Shown here: piece by piece, positions 1 to 7,557 of the stretch
Numbering within the stretch: the first letter of the stretch is position 1
Layout of the letters: each line of letters opens with the position of its first letter
DNA from: a virus
Direction: 5' to 3' (one strand)
IMG/VR virus record: IMGVR_UViG_3300007346_000174
Span: 1 to 27,605 of that record
Length of the DNA: 27,605 bases
Translations under genes and position numbers: made by a program
The notes under the pieces: model-generated
Told to the model about the DNA's origin: nothing
Seen by the model: only the letters and a program-made list of their open reading frames with translations
Database searches by the model: none

Positions 1-518
1 AAATACCTGCCAATCTATCTAAGAATGGCGTAGCGTATACAAAAGCAGGAGTTTCGCAATATACTCTTGATTCAAACCTTGCGAGTATTTTCCCTAAAGC
101 ACCCCTTATGTCTGATGGTTCTGGTCTAATCCCAGACCACATTACTATGCTTGACGGTCTTGACTTTATCGAAGACCATGTAAATACTCTCTCTGATAAA
201 GAGAAATGGGATGCTCTTGTATGTATAGTGATGGAAGTCGCACACATTGACCCAAGAGAAAGTGGTGGTTATATTCTAACTCTATCTGATTTAGATTTGA
301 CCTCTCTATCAGCCCCTCTCGACTTGTATGTATCGCAAGAAGAGGATTCTAAAGTTTCATTCGGTGTTGGTTCAGTTGTAGCCGTAGTCGGTTCTCCTTA
401 TGTGAATCGAGACGGAGACGGAAAATTAGCAACGACAGGTTGGTTCTGTGTTGAAGAAGTCGGTGTCCTTACGGACACTGACTCTTCTTCCCAGACTGAA
501 ATAGACGATTGGGAGTGA
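1..518 (+). CDS. C-terminal part of an acidic protein, possible OB-fold (5' end outside window)
   Basis: The reading frame is open from base 3 to the stop at 516-518, so the gene begins upstream of the window. The ATG at 108 lies in the middle of an unbroken frame and has no ribosome-binding site, so it is not taken as the start. The visible part is about 171 residues and acidic. Residues corresponding to 345-470 read as alternating beta strands with glycines (GVGSVVAVVG, then GWFCVEEVGVL). That could be an OB-fold like those in single-stranded DNA-binding or polymerase accessory proteins. The position directly before a recombinase-like ATPase, with a 4-nt gap, suits an SSB or RPA role. I do not recognise the family with certainty. 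The tail is Ser/Asp/Glu-rich, as in many SSB-type proteins. Confidence 0.55.
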   Translation, partial: IPANLSKNGVAYTKAGVSQYTLDSNLASIFPKAPLMSDGSGLIPDHITMLDGLDFIEDHVNTLSDKEKWDALVCIVMEVAHIDPRESGGYILTLSDLDLTSLSAPLDLYVSQEEDSKVSFGVGSVVAVVGSPYVNRDGDGKLATTGWFCVEEVGVLTDTDSSSQTEIDDWE

Positions 519-522
519 TACA

Positions 523-1470
523 ATGAGTTGGGGAACAAAAGAGGAGAGTAAACAAGAGCAAGAAGGCGCAAAGTATGGTATAGAGCATTTCAGAGAATTG
601 TTCTCAAGACCAAGAGTCTCTGATAATCCTATCAGAATGGCTCTTGTCGCAAAGGAAAACTGTGCTAAGACGGGTCTGGCGGTTGATATTGCCAGAGGGA
701 GAACGGACAAAGAGATTATCATCATAGATGTTGATAATTCTGCGATTCAGACAGTTACATGTAACTATCCACATGACAAAAATATAAAGGTTGTTCCTTT
801 GTTTGACGAAACCGATTCTTTTATCTTCAACGAAGATAATTCTACTAATTGGACTGCTCTGATTGACAAGATGGGTTACTTCATTAAGTTAATCGGAGAG
901 GAAGCGAGGAAAGGAGAGATAGGTGCGGTCATCATTGATGGAGGCTCTACTTTCTTGAAGTGGTGCGAATTGGCTATGACTGATGTTCTGATGAATAGGT
1001 CTAAGAATCCTATCAATGTTGAAGATGGAGATAAATTCAATCAAGCAGAATGGCGCATTCGCAACCAATTATTCCGTGATGTAATGAATAGAGCGCATCA
1101 ACTACCCGTTGACGCAGTATTCTTTACTTACCATCTAAAAGATGTTAAGCAGTTCGCAGACATAGGAAACGGGCAGAAAGGTCTAATGAAAGTAGGCGAA
1201 CAACCGGATTGGGAAAAGGGAACAATGAGATTGTTCTCGCAACAGATTTTCTTAGCAAGATACACCAAGAAAGGTGATGTTGCGGCTGGCGTTAAGTCTG
1301 ACCCACAGATGAATGAAAACGAGTGGGAAATTCGAGCAACCATAGAAGAAATGAAAGGGTGGAACCAAGAACATTTAGGCACTACGCATACTGTTTTGCG
1401 AGTATCTGATGGTAATGTTGAATGGTTCGGTCTGCCGTTCTTGAAATGGAGTGCTGACAATGAAGGTTAG
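523..1470 (+). CDS. Sak4/RecA-like P-loop ATPase with altered Walker A
   Basis: This is a 315-residue protein of the phage AAA_24/Sak4 (RadA-like single-domain recombinase) type. These proteins bind ATP and assist annealing or strand exchange together with an SSB. The Walker A position is residues 43-50, A-KENC-A-K-T: both glycines of GxxxxGK[ST] are replaced by alanine, but K49 and T50 remain. The Walker B strand is AVIID at 135-139, followed by GGS. A conserved-looking YHLKD segment sits near residue 206. A GGAG ribosome-binding site lies about 8 nt before the ATG. It follows the possible SSB-like gene by 4 nt, and its stop overlaps the next gene, so the three are likely co-transcribed. Family membership is inferred from motif order; whether ATP is still hydrolysed is open. 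Confidence 0.7.
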   Translation: MSWGTKEESKQEQEGAKYGIEHFRELFSRPRVSDNPIRMALVAKENCAKTGLAVDIARGRTDKEIIIIDVDNSAIQTVTCNYPHDKNIKVVPLFDETDSFIFNEDNSTNWTALIDKMGYFIKLIGEEARKGEIGAVIIDGGSTFLKWCELAMTDVLMNRSKNPINVEDGDKFNQAEWRIRNQLFRDVMNRAHQLPVDAVFFTYHLKDVKQFADIGNGQKGLMKVGEQPDWEKGTMRLFSQQIFLARYTKKGDVAAGVKSDPQMNENEWEIRATIEEMKGWNQEHLGTTHTVLRVSDGNVEWFGLPFLKWSADNEG

Positions 1471-1681
1471 GCAGGTATTCCCGTCTCGCAAAAGACAGTG
1501 GCATTACGCAGTTGACATAGGGGTGACGGGTAAATCGTATTTACTGTGTAGAGGTGTAGACACTTTTGGTATCTACACATCAGAACAACCTACTGATAAA
1601 AACGGTGATTTGAAAGAGCGAGAGCCGTGTAAGATGTGTGCAAGAATGGCAGAAAAGCATCCTTATATCACGGTGGTTTAA
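1460..1681 (+). CDS. Small His/Cys protein, possible zinc site
   Basis: This 73-residue protein starts at the ATG at 1460, not the GTG at 1451: GGAG at 1448-1451 is about 8 nt before the ATG. The start overlaps the end of the ATPase gene by 11 nt. His15, Cys30, Cys57 and Cys60 (CKMC) are spaced as in small phage proteins that hold one zinc ion with one His and three Cys; this is a pattern match, not a named family. The N-terminus is basic (RKRQWHY). Function is unknown. Its place between the recombinase-like ATPase and the clamp suggests a role in DNA metabolism or as an adaptor. Confidence 0.75.
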   Translation: MKVRQVFPSRKRQWHYAVDIGVTGKSYLLCRGVDTFGIYTSEQPTDKNGDLKEREPCKMCARMAEKHPYITVV

Positions 1682-1684
1682 TAA
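1677..1684 (+). promoter_or_regulatory. TATA-like box before the sliding clamp gene
   Basis: TTTAATAA is centred about 28 nt before the ATG at 1708 and overlaps the stop codon of the preceding gene. The spacing matches the same element before other genes in this window. A ribosome-binding site (AGGAAGGTG) lies between box and ATG, so transcripts started further upstream could also be translated. Confidence 0.45.
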
Positions 1685-1707
1685 GGACATAGGAAGGTGT
1701 GTAGTAT

Positions 1708-2520
1708 ATGCTTAAGGTAAGTAAGGCAGAATTAGAGAAGTTGTTGAGTAGAACACAGAGAGTATGTAATATCAATGGAAAACCCATACCTCAAGTAAAG
1801 GGGTGTGTGATTAGTGGGTCTGATGATAATCTATTATCCACTACTAACATAGTTAGGGATGGAATATCAAGTGTTGCTACTTTTTCATGTTTAGCAAACG
1901 AAGTAGACGAACAAGAATATGTTATACCGGACATTGAGAAGATGTTGGGTGTCTTAAAACCTCATCGTGGAGTTATCACTTTAGAATCTAAAGAAGACAA
2001 GATAGTTATTAAATCGAGTGGCAGACAGACTACCTTATCGGCTGATTCAAGGGCTTTAGCATTCCCCCATACAAAGAAAACAGTTAGTGAATGGTATGCA
2101 GAATCAAAAGGTAGAATAGCCTCTATCAACCCACTTACAGGTTCCTACAAAATGCGAGACGGCAGTATTAGAGAGCCTTTTATTGAGTTGCAGATAATGG
2201 GTTCTGAATTTAAAAATGCTATTGATGCTGGTAATGTAAACGGGCAAAAAGTAAACAGGTGTTTGCTAAAGTGGGATTCTATGAAGCGTCTATATATTGA
2301 GTCTGGTAATATTTTATTGGGTAAAACCGAGACTTGTTTAGCAAGCACAGAAGATGATGTAGCACCTTTTGAGTTTGAGTTTGAAGGCGGTTTAGAGAAA
2401 TGTCTTACTGACGGTCTGGTAAACCTTTACTTCTTAGATTTCACAGAAGAATCGCAAGGTTATTCTATAGTCTTAGTAGACATGGAAAACAATGTTATAT
2501 TTCAAAGAGGAGTAGTATGA
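1708..2520 (+). CDS. DNA sliding clamp (PCNA-like)
   Basis: This 270-residue protein fits a processivity clamp, which encircles DNA and tethers the polymerase and nucleases. PCNA is usually near 250 residues. The region around residues 78-115 (IEKMLGVLKP, then ITLESKEDKIVIKSS, then LSADSRALAFP) has the strand-turn-strand pattern typical of clamps. The C-terminus (YSIVLVDMENNVIFQRG) resembles a last clamp strand. The central segment (residues 130-160) looks more divergent and longer than in cellular PCNA. The start is supported by AGGAAGGTG about 12 nt upstream. The stop overlaps the next ATG (ATGA). With the polymerase and primase it would form the replisome core. Whether it forms a trimer like PCNA cannot be seen from the sequence. 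Confidence 0.72.
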   Translation: MLKVSKAELEKLLSRTQRVCNINGKPIPQVKGCVISGSDDNLLSTTNIVRDGISSVATFSCLANEVDEQEYVIPDIEKMLGVLKPHRGVITLESKEDKIVIKSSGRQTTLSADSRALAFPHTKKTVSEWYAESKGRIASINPLTGSYKMRDGSIREPFIELQIMGSEFKNAIDAGNVNGQKVNRCLLKWDSMKRLYIESGNILLGKTETCLASTEDDVAPFEFEFEGGLEKCLTDGLVNLYFLDFTEESQGYSIVLVDMENNVIFQRGVV

Positions 2521-2882
2521 GCATAAATTTAGCAGATTGGGCAGAAGAACAACCTCTTCATAGGATTCAGAATATAGCAAGTAGGGGGATAAAACTCCCT
2601 GCTTCTGAAATAGAATGGACTATGAAGCATATGGGTTCTGTTATGTCTATCACTAAATTACACAGAAAAATAGTAGTTATGTATGCGGTTCTTAGAGATA
2701 TGGAAGTAGGACAGATTCTTACGGCAGAATATATTGCTAATCTTGCTAACGAATATTGTAGACCTAATGCGATAATACATACTCGTATGGTGTCAAGAAT
2801 CTTAATGCTTCTCGCAAAATGGGGCTACATACAGAGAATACCAATCAATTCAAATATCTATGAGTATAAGAGGATTAAATGA
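2517..2882 (+). CDS. Winged-helix DNA-binding protein
   Basis: This 121-residue protein overlaps the clamp stop by 4 nt (ATGA). Residues 55-118 read as a winged helix: a helix with VMYAVLRDM, a turn, ILTAEYIANLANEY as helix 2, a recognition-type helix MVSRILMLLAKWGYI, then a short wing ending YEYKRI. This layout is seen in archaeal and phage regulators and in C-terminal winged helices of replication initiators. The N-terminal 50 residues are mixed helical without a recognised motif. The position between clamp and methyltransferase suggests either an origin-binding accessory or an operon regulator. The specific function is not recognised. Confidence 0.7.
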   Translation: MSINLADWAEEQPLHRIQNIASRGIKLPASEIEWTMKHMGSVMSITKLHRKIVVMYAVLRDMEVGQILTAEYIANLANEYCRPNAIIHTRMVSRILMLLAKWGYIQRIPINSNIYEYKRIK

Positions 2883-3676
2883 TGCAACACGACATAATAT
2901 GTTCCGATTTCCTCAAAGCAGATTTGGGAGATAGAAAATTTAGGTCGTGTATAACTTCTCCCCCATACTACGGGATGAGAACCTATGGTGATGACTCTGA
3001 TGAGATAGGTAAAGGACAAACTCTCGATGAATATATAGGGAGTATGGTTGAAGTTTGTCGCAAAGTACGGGAACATCTAACTGACGATGGTACTTTATGG
3101 TTGAATGTGGGGGATTCATACAATGGTTCTGGCGGGGCTGGTTCTGATTACAAAGAAGGTGGTATCAAAGATTCTAAGAATAAATGGGGTGCGAGGAATG
3201 TTGGGGGTCTTGCTAAAAAGAATCTAATAGGTGTAGGTTGGAGGTTGGCTCTGGCTCTACAGGCTGACGGATGGATTCTGCGAAGTGAGATAATATGGAA
3301 TAAAAGCAAATCATATCCTCAACCGGAGGCTTATATCAAAAGACCTATACCTAAACACGAACAGATATTCATGCTAACAAAATCCCCAGACTATCACTAT
3401 AATGCGAATAATCTTTTCACCGTCTGGGATATGACCCCTGCTAACAACGGACACGAAGCACCCTTCCCACTTGAATTACCGATTAAATGTATTTTAGCAA
3501 GCACCGATGAGGATGATTGGGTCTTAGACCCCTTTGGTGGGTCTGGAACAACGGCAGTCGCTTGCGAATTATTAGGAAGAAACTCTACTATGGTAGAGTT
3601 ATATGCCGAATCTTGCGAGCGAATAAGAGCGAAACTTAAAGATATTCCAAACACAAATGCGCTGGAATGGGTATGA
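2879..3676 (+). CDS. Beta-class DNA methyltransferase (N4-cytosine or N6-adenine)
   Basis: This 265-residue protein transfers a methyl group from S-adenosylmethionine to an exocyclic amine in DNA. The catalytic motif IV is SPPY at residues 27-30. The SAM-binding motif I is DPFGGSG at 217-223. The order IV, target recognition region, I makes it beta class. SPPY is more often found in N4-cytosine enzymes, but N6-adenine enzymes also use it, so the target base is not decided. Residues 85-185 would be the recognition region (glycine-rich loop, then WNKSKSYPQPE). The gene overlaps its upstream neighbour by 4 nt. No restriction nuclease gene is adjacent, so it looks like an orphan viral methyltransferase, perhaps shielding the genome or marking it for regulation. 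Confidence 0.9.
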   Translation: MMQHDIICSDFLKADLGDRKFRSCITSPPYYGMRTYGDDSDEIGKGQTLDEYIGSMVEVCRKVREHLTDDGTLWLNVGDSYNGSGGAGSDYKEGGIKDSKNKWGARNVGGLAKKNLIGVGWRLALALQADGWILRSEIIWNKSKSYPQPEAYIKRPIPKHEQIFMLTKSPDYHYNANNLFTVWDMTPANNGHEAPFPLELPIKCILASTDEDDWVLDPFGGSGTTAVACELLGRNSTMVELYAESCERIRAKLKDIPNTNALEWV

Positions 3677-3706
3677 TTAAAGGTCACAAAGAACATCGTA
3701 AAATCT

Positions 3707-3880
3707 ATGGTAATAGATGATAAATTAACACGATTTAGAGATAAAAAATGGCTTGAAGAACAGTATGTTAAAAGCACTATTTCGTTAATAGCAAAGAGGT
3801 ATTCAGTTTCCCCTATGTTTGTTATGGATTGCCTTGAGTCTCATGGTATAGGCATCAGAGGATTTATATTGACTCGGTAA
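3707..3880 (+). CDS. 57-residue helix-turn-helix protein
   Basis: This is a short gene between the methyltransferase and the polymerase. Residues 15-48 (WLEEQYVKSTISLIAKRYSV, then SPMFVMDCLESHGI) form a helix-turn-helix of the kind found in phage regulators and in the DNA-binding tails of HNH nucleases. The start is ATG at 3707. No strong ribosome-binding site precedes it, only AAAGGT about 22 nt upstream. The frame is the same as that of the methyltransferase, directly after its stop. A 15-codon frame in another phase (3673-3720, MIKGHKEHRKIYGNR) overlaps its start and could be the front of a broken longer gene. The end of this gene contains the TATA-like box for the polymerase. Confidence 0.65.
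   Translation: MVIDDKLTRFRDKKWLEEQYVKSTISLIAKRYSVSPMFVMDCLESHGIGIRGFILTR
3863..3869 (+). promoter_or_regulatory. Archaeal TATA box for leaderless DNA polymerase mRNA
   Basis: TTTATAT is centred 27 nt before the polymerase ATG and is preceded by a purine stretch (AGAGGA) where a BRE would lie. There is no Shine-Dalgarno sequence before the ATG (ACCTCTCTAT). Archaeal TATA boxes usually sit 25-27 nt before the transcript start, so the transcript should begin at or very near the start codon. Confidence 0.65.
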
Positions 3881-3892
3881 GTACCTCTCTAT

Positions 3893-6121
3893 ATGATAGT
3901 AGAGAGAGGTAGAGGAAACTCCGTAAATGTATTTTACAGAGATGGAGAAGGCAATAGAAAAAAAGCCGTTCTCGGTAAGAATATGTTGCCTTACCTATAC
4001 ACTAAAGAAGGCGATAAGGATATAGGTATAGCGTGTAAGAAAGAAGGTGGTTACACAGGTCTCTATGGAGAAAAATTAATCAAACAGACCTTTTACGGTA
4101 CGGAGGATATGAGACAGATAGCAGATAGTATGCAGACATGGGAAAATAATATCAAATGGGAAAACAAGGTTCTTGCTGATAGCAATCAATTCTTTGATAA
4201 TTATGAGCATAGAGTCTGGTACATTGATATGGAATGGAAAATAGAATCTGGGGAGATTACAATAGTAGTGGTAAGAGATTCGCAGAAAGGTGAGTTTGTA
4301 TGGTTCACACATGCAGATTATGAGGCAGGGTATTACGATAGTATACCCTGCAAAGACCATCCATACGGAAACACCTCTTGCGACAAAGGGGATAGGAAAT
4401 TCAAATGTTGCTCAAATGAAAGAGAGATGTTGTTAGATGTTGCTAATCTTATGAAGGCTCATGACCCAGACATAATCACAGGTTGGAATGTAACTAACGC
4501 TGACTGTAAACAACTTCTGACTCGTATGAGACATAATAATATCAAAGCCGGTATACTATCCCCTATGAACAGAGTTAGGTGGCGTTTTGGTGATTGGGAA
4601 CAACCTATTGTAGGCAGAAATGTCATAGATTTAATGGTAGGTTTCAAGAAGTTATGGACTTTGAAGAACGGACAACTACCGGCTATGTCTCTTGACGCAG
4701 TTTCTAATCACTGTCTTGGCGAAGAAAAAGTACCTCTAAAAGACGGACACGATACTTATTATACTGATTTTGGTACTTATCTTGATTATGCGAGACAAGA
4801 TGTGGCGTTACTGCCAAAGTTAAATGATTTGGTAGATGTTCTCGGCTACTTTACTGCCCTCCAGCATATCGTTCAGTGCGATATTCGTTCAACCCCATTC
4901 ATCACTAAGATGTTTGCTATTCTCTGTATGAGAGATGAAGAGTTTGATTTGAAGATACCAAGCAAAGCGCAATTTGACAAAGTAGAATACGAAGGTGCGG
5001 ATATTATGACTCCTGTTGCTGGCGTGTATAACAACATAGGCATCTTTGATGTTAAGGCTATGTATCATAGTAATGTCAAAAAATACAATATCTGCTGGAC
5101 TACCCTAAGCGATAAAGGTAGTGATTGTGGCAACGGTACTCGTTTTGATATGTCTAAAAGCGGTCTTCTTGGTAGACAGATGGACTACATGACTAACTTG
5201 CGAAATGAATACAAAGCGAGAAAGGCGCAAGCCAAGACAGAAGAAGAGGCTAAGAGATATGACGCTCTGCAATACGCAACTAAGTCTTTGGTTGCCTCTA
5301 TGTATGGTGTAGCCGGTGACGCTAAGTTTGGTATGTACCACCCTAAAATCGCAGACGCAATTACATACACTTCGAGAAAGACTTTGGGTGAATTAAGAGA
5401 CCACGCAGAGGATTTAGGTTTCAAGGTCAGATACGGACATACCGACTCTATTATGTGCGAAGTACCTACGCCAGAAAAGGGTATAGAGGCTCTTAAGGTT
5501 ATCAACGAAAGAATGTCTCCTATAGTAACAGAGTTTGAAAAATGGTCTGAATCATTCCTTGTTATGGCTAAAAACCGCTACGCAGGTCTTGTTTCTTGGA
5601 CTGATGGGGAATATCATAAAGCAGAGAGGTATGTCAAAGGTATTGAGATGAAGCAAAGTAGGCTTCCAAAGGCTATGAAAAACGCTATGGGGATAGTCAT
5701 TGATAATATCTTGAAAGGCGTGAGTGAGAGGGAAACTACCGACTCTCTTGCTAATTTAATCGAAGATGTTGTTGCCGAGAAAATCCCCGTTGCAGATTTA
5801 ACTATCAAAGCAAAACTTAGCAACGATTTACATAAATATGCCGTATTATCTGAAGCCAGAGCAGGTGCTAAATGGGCTAATGATAATTTGGGTAAAGGTT
5901 ATCGCAAAGATGACTACTTCCTCTGCACTTTAGACGAGTATGGCGAATACATAGCCTTTGATGACCCATCTGAAATACAAGGTATTGCTAAAGTTGGATT
6001 CAAAGAATTAGCAAGAAAATTTGTATTGGAAAAAGTAATTCCCTATTACGAAGTTATGAATTGGGATTATATGCCTCTACAAAATTCCCTAAATGGTCTA
6101 TCTGATGTAGTTTGGTTGTGA
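3893..6121 (+). CDS. polB: Family B DNA polymerase with proofreading exonuclease
   Basis: This 742-residue replicative polymerase is close to the usual archaeal PolB length and has no intein. Exonuclease motifs: Exo I D112/E114 (YIDMEW), Exo II N199 to D204 (GWNVTNAD), Exo III Y299/D303 (YARQD). Polymerase motifs: A with D386 (FDVKAMYHSN), B with K464 to Y471-G472 (KSLVASMYG), C at 514-519 (YGHTDS), and a thumb KNRYAG box near residue 560. Motif C has His in place of the first Asp of DTD; the second Asp, the metal ligand, is D518. The C-terminus (NGLSDVVWL) resembles the clamp-binding tail of archaeal PolB. The start has no ribosome-binding site but a TATA box at -27, so it is probably leaderless. 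Both active sites appear intact. Confidence 0.95.
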   Translation: MIVERGRGNSVNVFYRDGEGNRKKAVLGKNMLPYLYTKEGDKDIGIACKKEGGYTGLYGEKLIKQTFYGTEDMRQIADSMQTWENNIKWENKVLADSNQFFDNYEHRVWYIDMEWKIESGEITIVVVRDSQKGEFVWFTHADYEAGYYDSIPCKDHPYGNTSCDKGDRKFKCCSNEREMLLDVANLMKAHDPDIITGWNVTNADCKQLLTRMRHNNIKAGILSPMNRVRWRFGDWEQPIVGRNVIDLMVGFKKLWTLKNGQLPAMSLDAVSNHCLGEEKVPLKDGHDTYYTDFGTYLDYARQDVALLPKLNDLVDVLGYFTALQHIVQCDIRSTPFITKMFAILCMRDEEFDLKIPSKAQFDKVEYEGADIMTPVAGVYNNIGIFDVKAMYHSNVKKYNICWTTLSDKGSDCGNGTRFDMSKSGLLGRQMDYMTNLRNEYKARKAQAKTEEEAKRYDALQYATKSLVASMYGVAGDAKFGMYHPKIADAITYTSRKTLGELRDHAEDLGFKVRYGHTDSIMCEVPTPEKGIEALKVINERMSPIVTEFEKWSESFLVMAKNRYAGLVSWTDGEYHKAERYVKGIEMKQSRLPKAMKNAMGIVIDNILKGVSERETTDSLANLIEDVVAEKIPVADLTIKAKLSNDLHKYAVLSEARAGAKWANDNLGKGYRKDDYFLCTLDEYGEYIAFDDPSEIQGIAKVGFKELARKFVLEKVIPYYEVMNWDYMPLQNSLNGLSDVVWL

Positions 6122-6127
6122 GATAGG

Positions 6128-6134
6128 TTTATTA
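6128..6134 (+). promoter_or_regulatory. TATA-like box before the zinc ribbon/nuclease genes
   Basis: TTTATTA is centred 27 nt before the ATG at 6158, in the gap after the polymerase gene, with purines upstream (GAGATAGG). AGGAG and a run of G lie between it and the ATG, so both leaderless and Shine-Dalgarno initiation are possible. It would drive the zinc ribbon, nuclease, small zinc ribbon and primase group. Confidence 0.5.
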
Positions 6135-6157
6135 GGTCATAGGAGTGTGGGGATAAT

Positions 6158-6454
6158 ATGGGCAGGGAAAGTAAGAAACCTACGATAAAACAGATTGACG
6201 AAAAGATGAGTATTATGGCTGGGAGGATTGACGGCTTCCTACATATGATTATGCAAGAATTGGAGAAGCATAACACTCTGATACTAAGAACACTACAACA
6301 TCTTGATTTGATTTCAGAAGATAAATGTCCTTCATGCTCTGGGTCAATCAGAGTACCACAATTTGAAGGTATTGAAAGACCAGACATATGTCCTTACTGC
6401 GAAGCCTCTCTTGATGATACAGAGCAGACTACTCTACCTTTAGAAGAGGAATGA
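6158..6454 (+). CDS. Coiled-coil zinc ribbon protein
   Basis: This 98-residue protein has two parts. Residues 10-52 are helical with heptad-like hydrophobics and may form a coiled coil or dimer. Residues 57-81 are a zinc ribbon with CPSC (57, 60) and CPYC (78, 81), which binds one zinc ion and often contacts nucleic acid or protein. The acidic tail is DDTEQTTLPLEEE. The gene overlaps the region before the nuclease gene and shares its promoter. Similar small zinc ribbons accompany replication or transcription genes in archaeal viruses. The exact role is not recognised. Confidence 0.75.
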   Translation: MGRESKKPTIKQIDEKMSIMAGRIDGFLHMIMQELEKHNTLILRTLQHLDLISEDKCPSCSGSIRVPQFEGIERPDICPYCEASLDDTEQTTLPLEEE

Positions 6455-6456
6455 TT

Positions 6457-7395
6457 ATGAAAGACCCAGCAGAAATGTCTGTTGAGGAGTTAGATGCTAA
6501 TAGCAGTTATGACCCTAACGACACCGACAAACTCCTAAGAATGTCGAAGTCTTCTTTCATAGGTTATGATGGTTGTCCTCGTAAATATTGGTGGTCGAGA
6601 GTCCAACTCAAGGACAGGAGATTGCCGGAGACAGAGGCTATGGCTCGTGGTAAGTATGTTCATACTAACTTAGAGACTCTATATGATAATTGGGAAGGAC
6701 AGTCTGTTCTTGGCCCACTAATCCCCGAAGACAGAGAAGACCCTGCTAATGAGGTAATCGCATTCTTAGAAGAATGTCGGATAGAAAGATGGGGTCTTGA
6801 AAAATTCAAACCCGTAGAATATGAGGTTAAGAGAGTAGTATGGGATGCTGAAAATGAAGTAGTGCTTGTAGGTCTAATTGATGGTATTCTTGAACACCCA
6901 GACGGCGGTCTATGTATATATGAATTGAAGACAGGTAATATGGCTAAAACTAAGTTTGACAAGACTCGCAAAGAGATGTGTTACTACACTCATATGCTAA
7001 AACTTATGGGGGAGACCAGACCTATAACCCACTTTGCCTATTTATCCCCAGACGCATTCAATCCAAAGTTTGTAGCAGAATTATGCAATTGGAAAAACGA
7101 TTGGGATGAGTGGGATGAAGACAGGGTTCTCTGTTGCGAAAAGGGTTGGCTCGATTCTAATTCCAAGAGAGAAGTAGCAATAGCAGAAGGGGCTAAAGGT
7201 TTCTTAGTAGTAGAGAAGGTTCACGGCGCAAGCCTCTCTTCTTTTAGCAAATCACTTAAAAAATGCGTAGGCGGTATCAAGGAACATCAGTGGGATATGA
7301 AATGGAATGATTATTTTTGTCCTCTGTGGTGTGATTTCTCAATGTCTTGCGAAAGTGAAAAGAATGGGCTTGAAAATTTATGGGAGGATTTGTAA
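6457..7395 (+). CDS. Cas4/AddB-like PD-(D/E)XK nuclease with four-cysteine iron-sulphur site
   Basis: This 312-residue protein looks like a RecB-family exonuclease. It carries the layout seen in Cas4 and AddB: first cysteine C40 (DGCPRKYWW), the RGxxxH box with H69, catalytic D142 (GLIDG), the ExK pair E156 and K158 (YELKTG), a YY segment in the QxxxY position near 176, and three late cysteines C288, C292 and C298 (CPLWCDFSMSC). The four cysteines should hold a 4Fe-4S cluster. I chose ATG 6457 because GAGG at 6446-6449 is 7 nt upstream of it; ATG 6451 would be too close. It likely processes DNA ends during viral recombination or replication. There is no CRISPR array or other cas gene. The tail NGLENLWEDL may be a clamp-binding motif. 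Confidence 0.85.
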   Translation: MKDPAEMSVEELDANSSYDPNDTDKLLRMSKSSFIGYDGCPRKYWWSRVQLKDRRLPETEAMARGKYVHTNLETLYDNWEGQSVLGPLIPEDREDPANEVIAFLEECRIERWGLEKFKPVEYEVKRVVWDAENEVVLVGLIDGILEHPDGGLCIYELKTGNMAKTKFDKTRKEMCYYTHMLKLMGETRPITHFAYLSPDAFNPKFVAELCNWKNDWDEWDEDRVLCCEKGWLDSNSKREVAIAEGAKGFLVVEKVHGASLSSFSKSLKKCVGGIKEHQWDMKWNDYFCPLWCDFSMSCESEKNGLENLWEDL

Positions 7396-7541
7396 TGATA
7401 TGTGATATGTGTGATGCTTTTATAGCAACAGATGGAGATTGGGCTACACCCGTAATGATGATTACCGGAGATATAGATACTGCTTCTGAAAGGTATCATA
7501 TCTGCAAGATGTGTGGTCATAGGCAGATTATTAAAGATTAA
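7395..7541 (+). CDS. 48-residue zinc ribbon protein
   Basis: The start ATG overlaps the nuclease stop by 1 nt (TAATG), and GGGAGG lies just upstream within the nuclease gene. Cysteines C3 and C6 (CDMC) and C37 and C40 (CKMC) form a minimal treble-clef or zinc-ribbon protein with a 30-residue insert, followed by a short basic tail. The tight coupling with the nuclease and the primase suggests an accessory or regulatory role in the same pathway. No named family is recognised. Confidence 0.75.
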   Translation: MICDMCDAFIATDGDWATPVMMITGDIDTASERYHICKMCGHRQIIKD

Positions 7542-7557
7542 AGTAGGGGGGAATATT

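Noticed and set aside
426-725. Minus-strand frame opposite the first two genes
   Set aside because: It is antisense to two well supported plus-strand genes and has no start signal.
3397-3777. Minus-strand frame opposite the methyltransferase end
   Set aside because: It covers the catalytic DPFGGSG motif region in antisense; the plus-strand gene explains the open frame.
6457-7395. CRISPR-Cas connection for the Cas4-like nuclease
   Set aside because: No repeats with regular spacers and no other cas gene are present. Cas4-like nucleases are common in archaeal viruses without CRISPR.
7513-7557. Upstream GTG start for the primase
   Set aside because: It would overlap the small zinc ribbon gene, and the G-rich ribosome-binding site points to ATG 7558.
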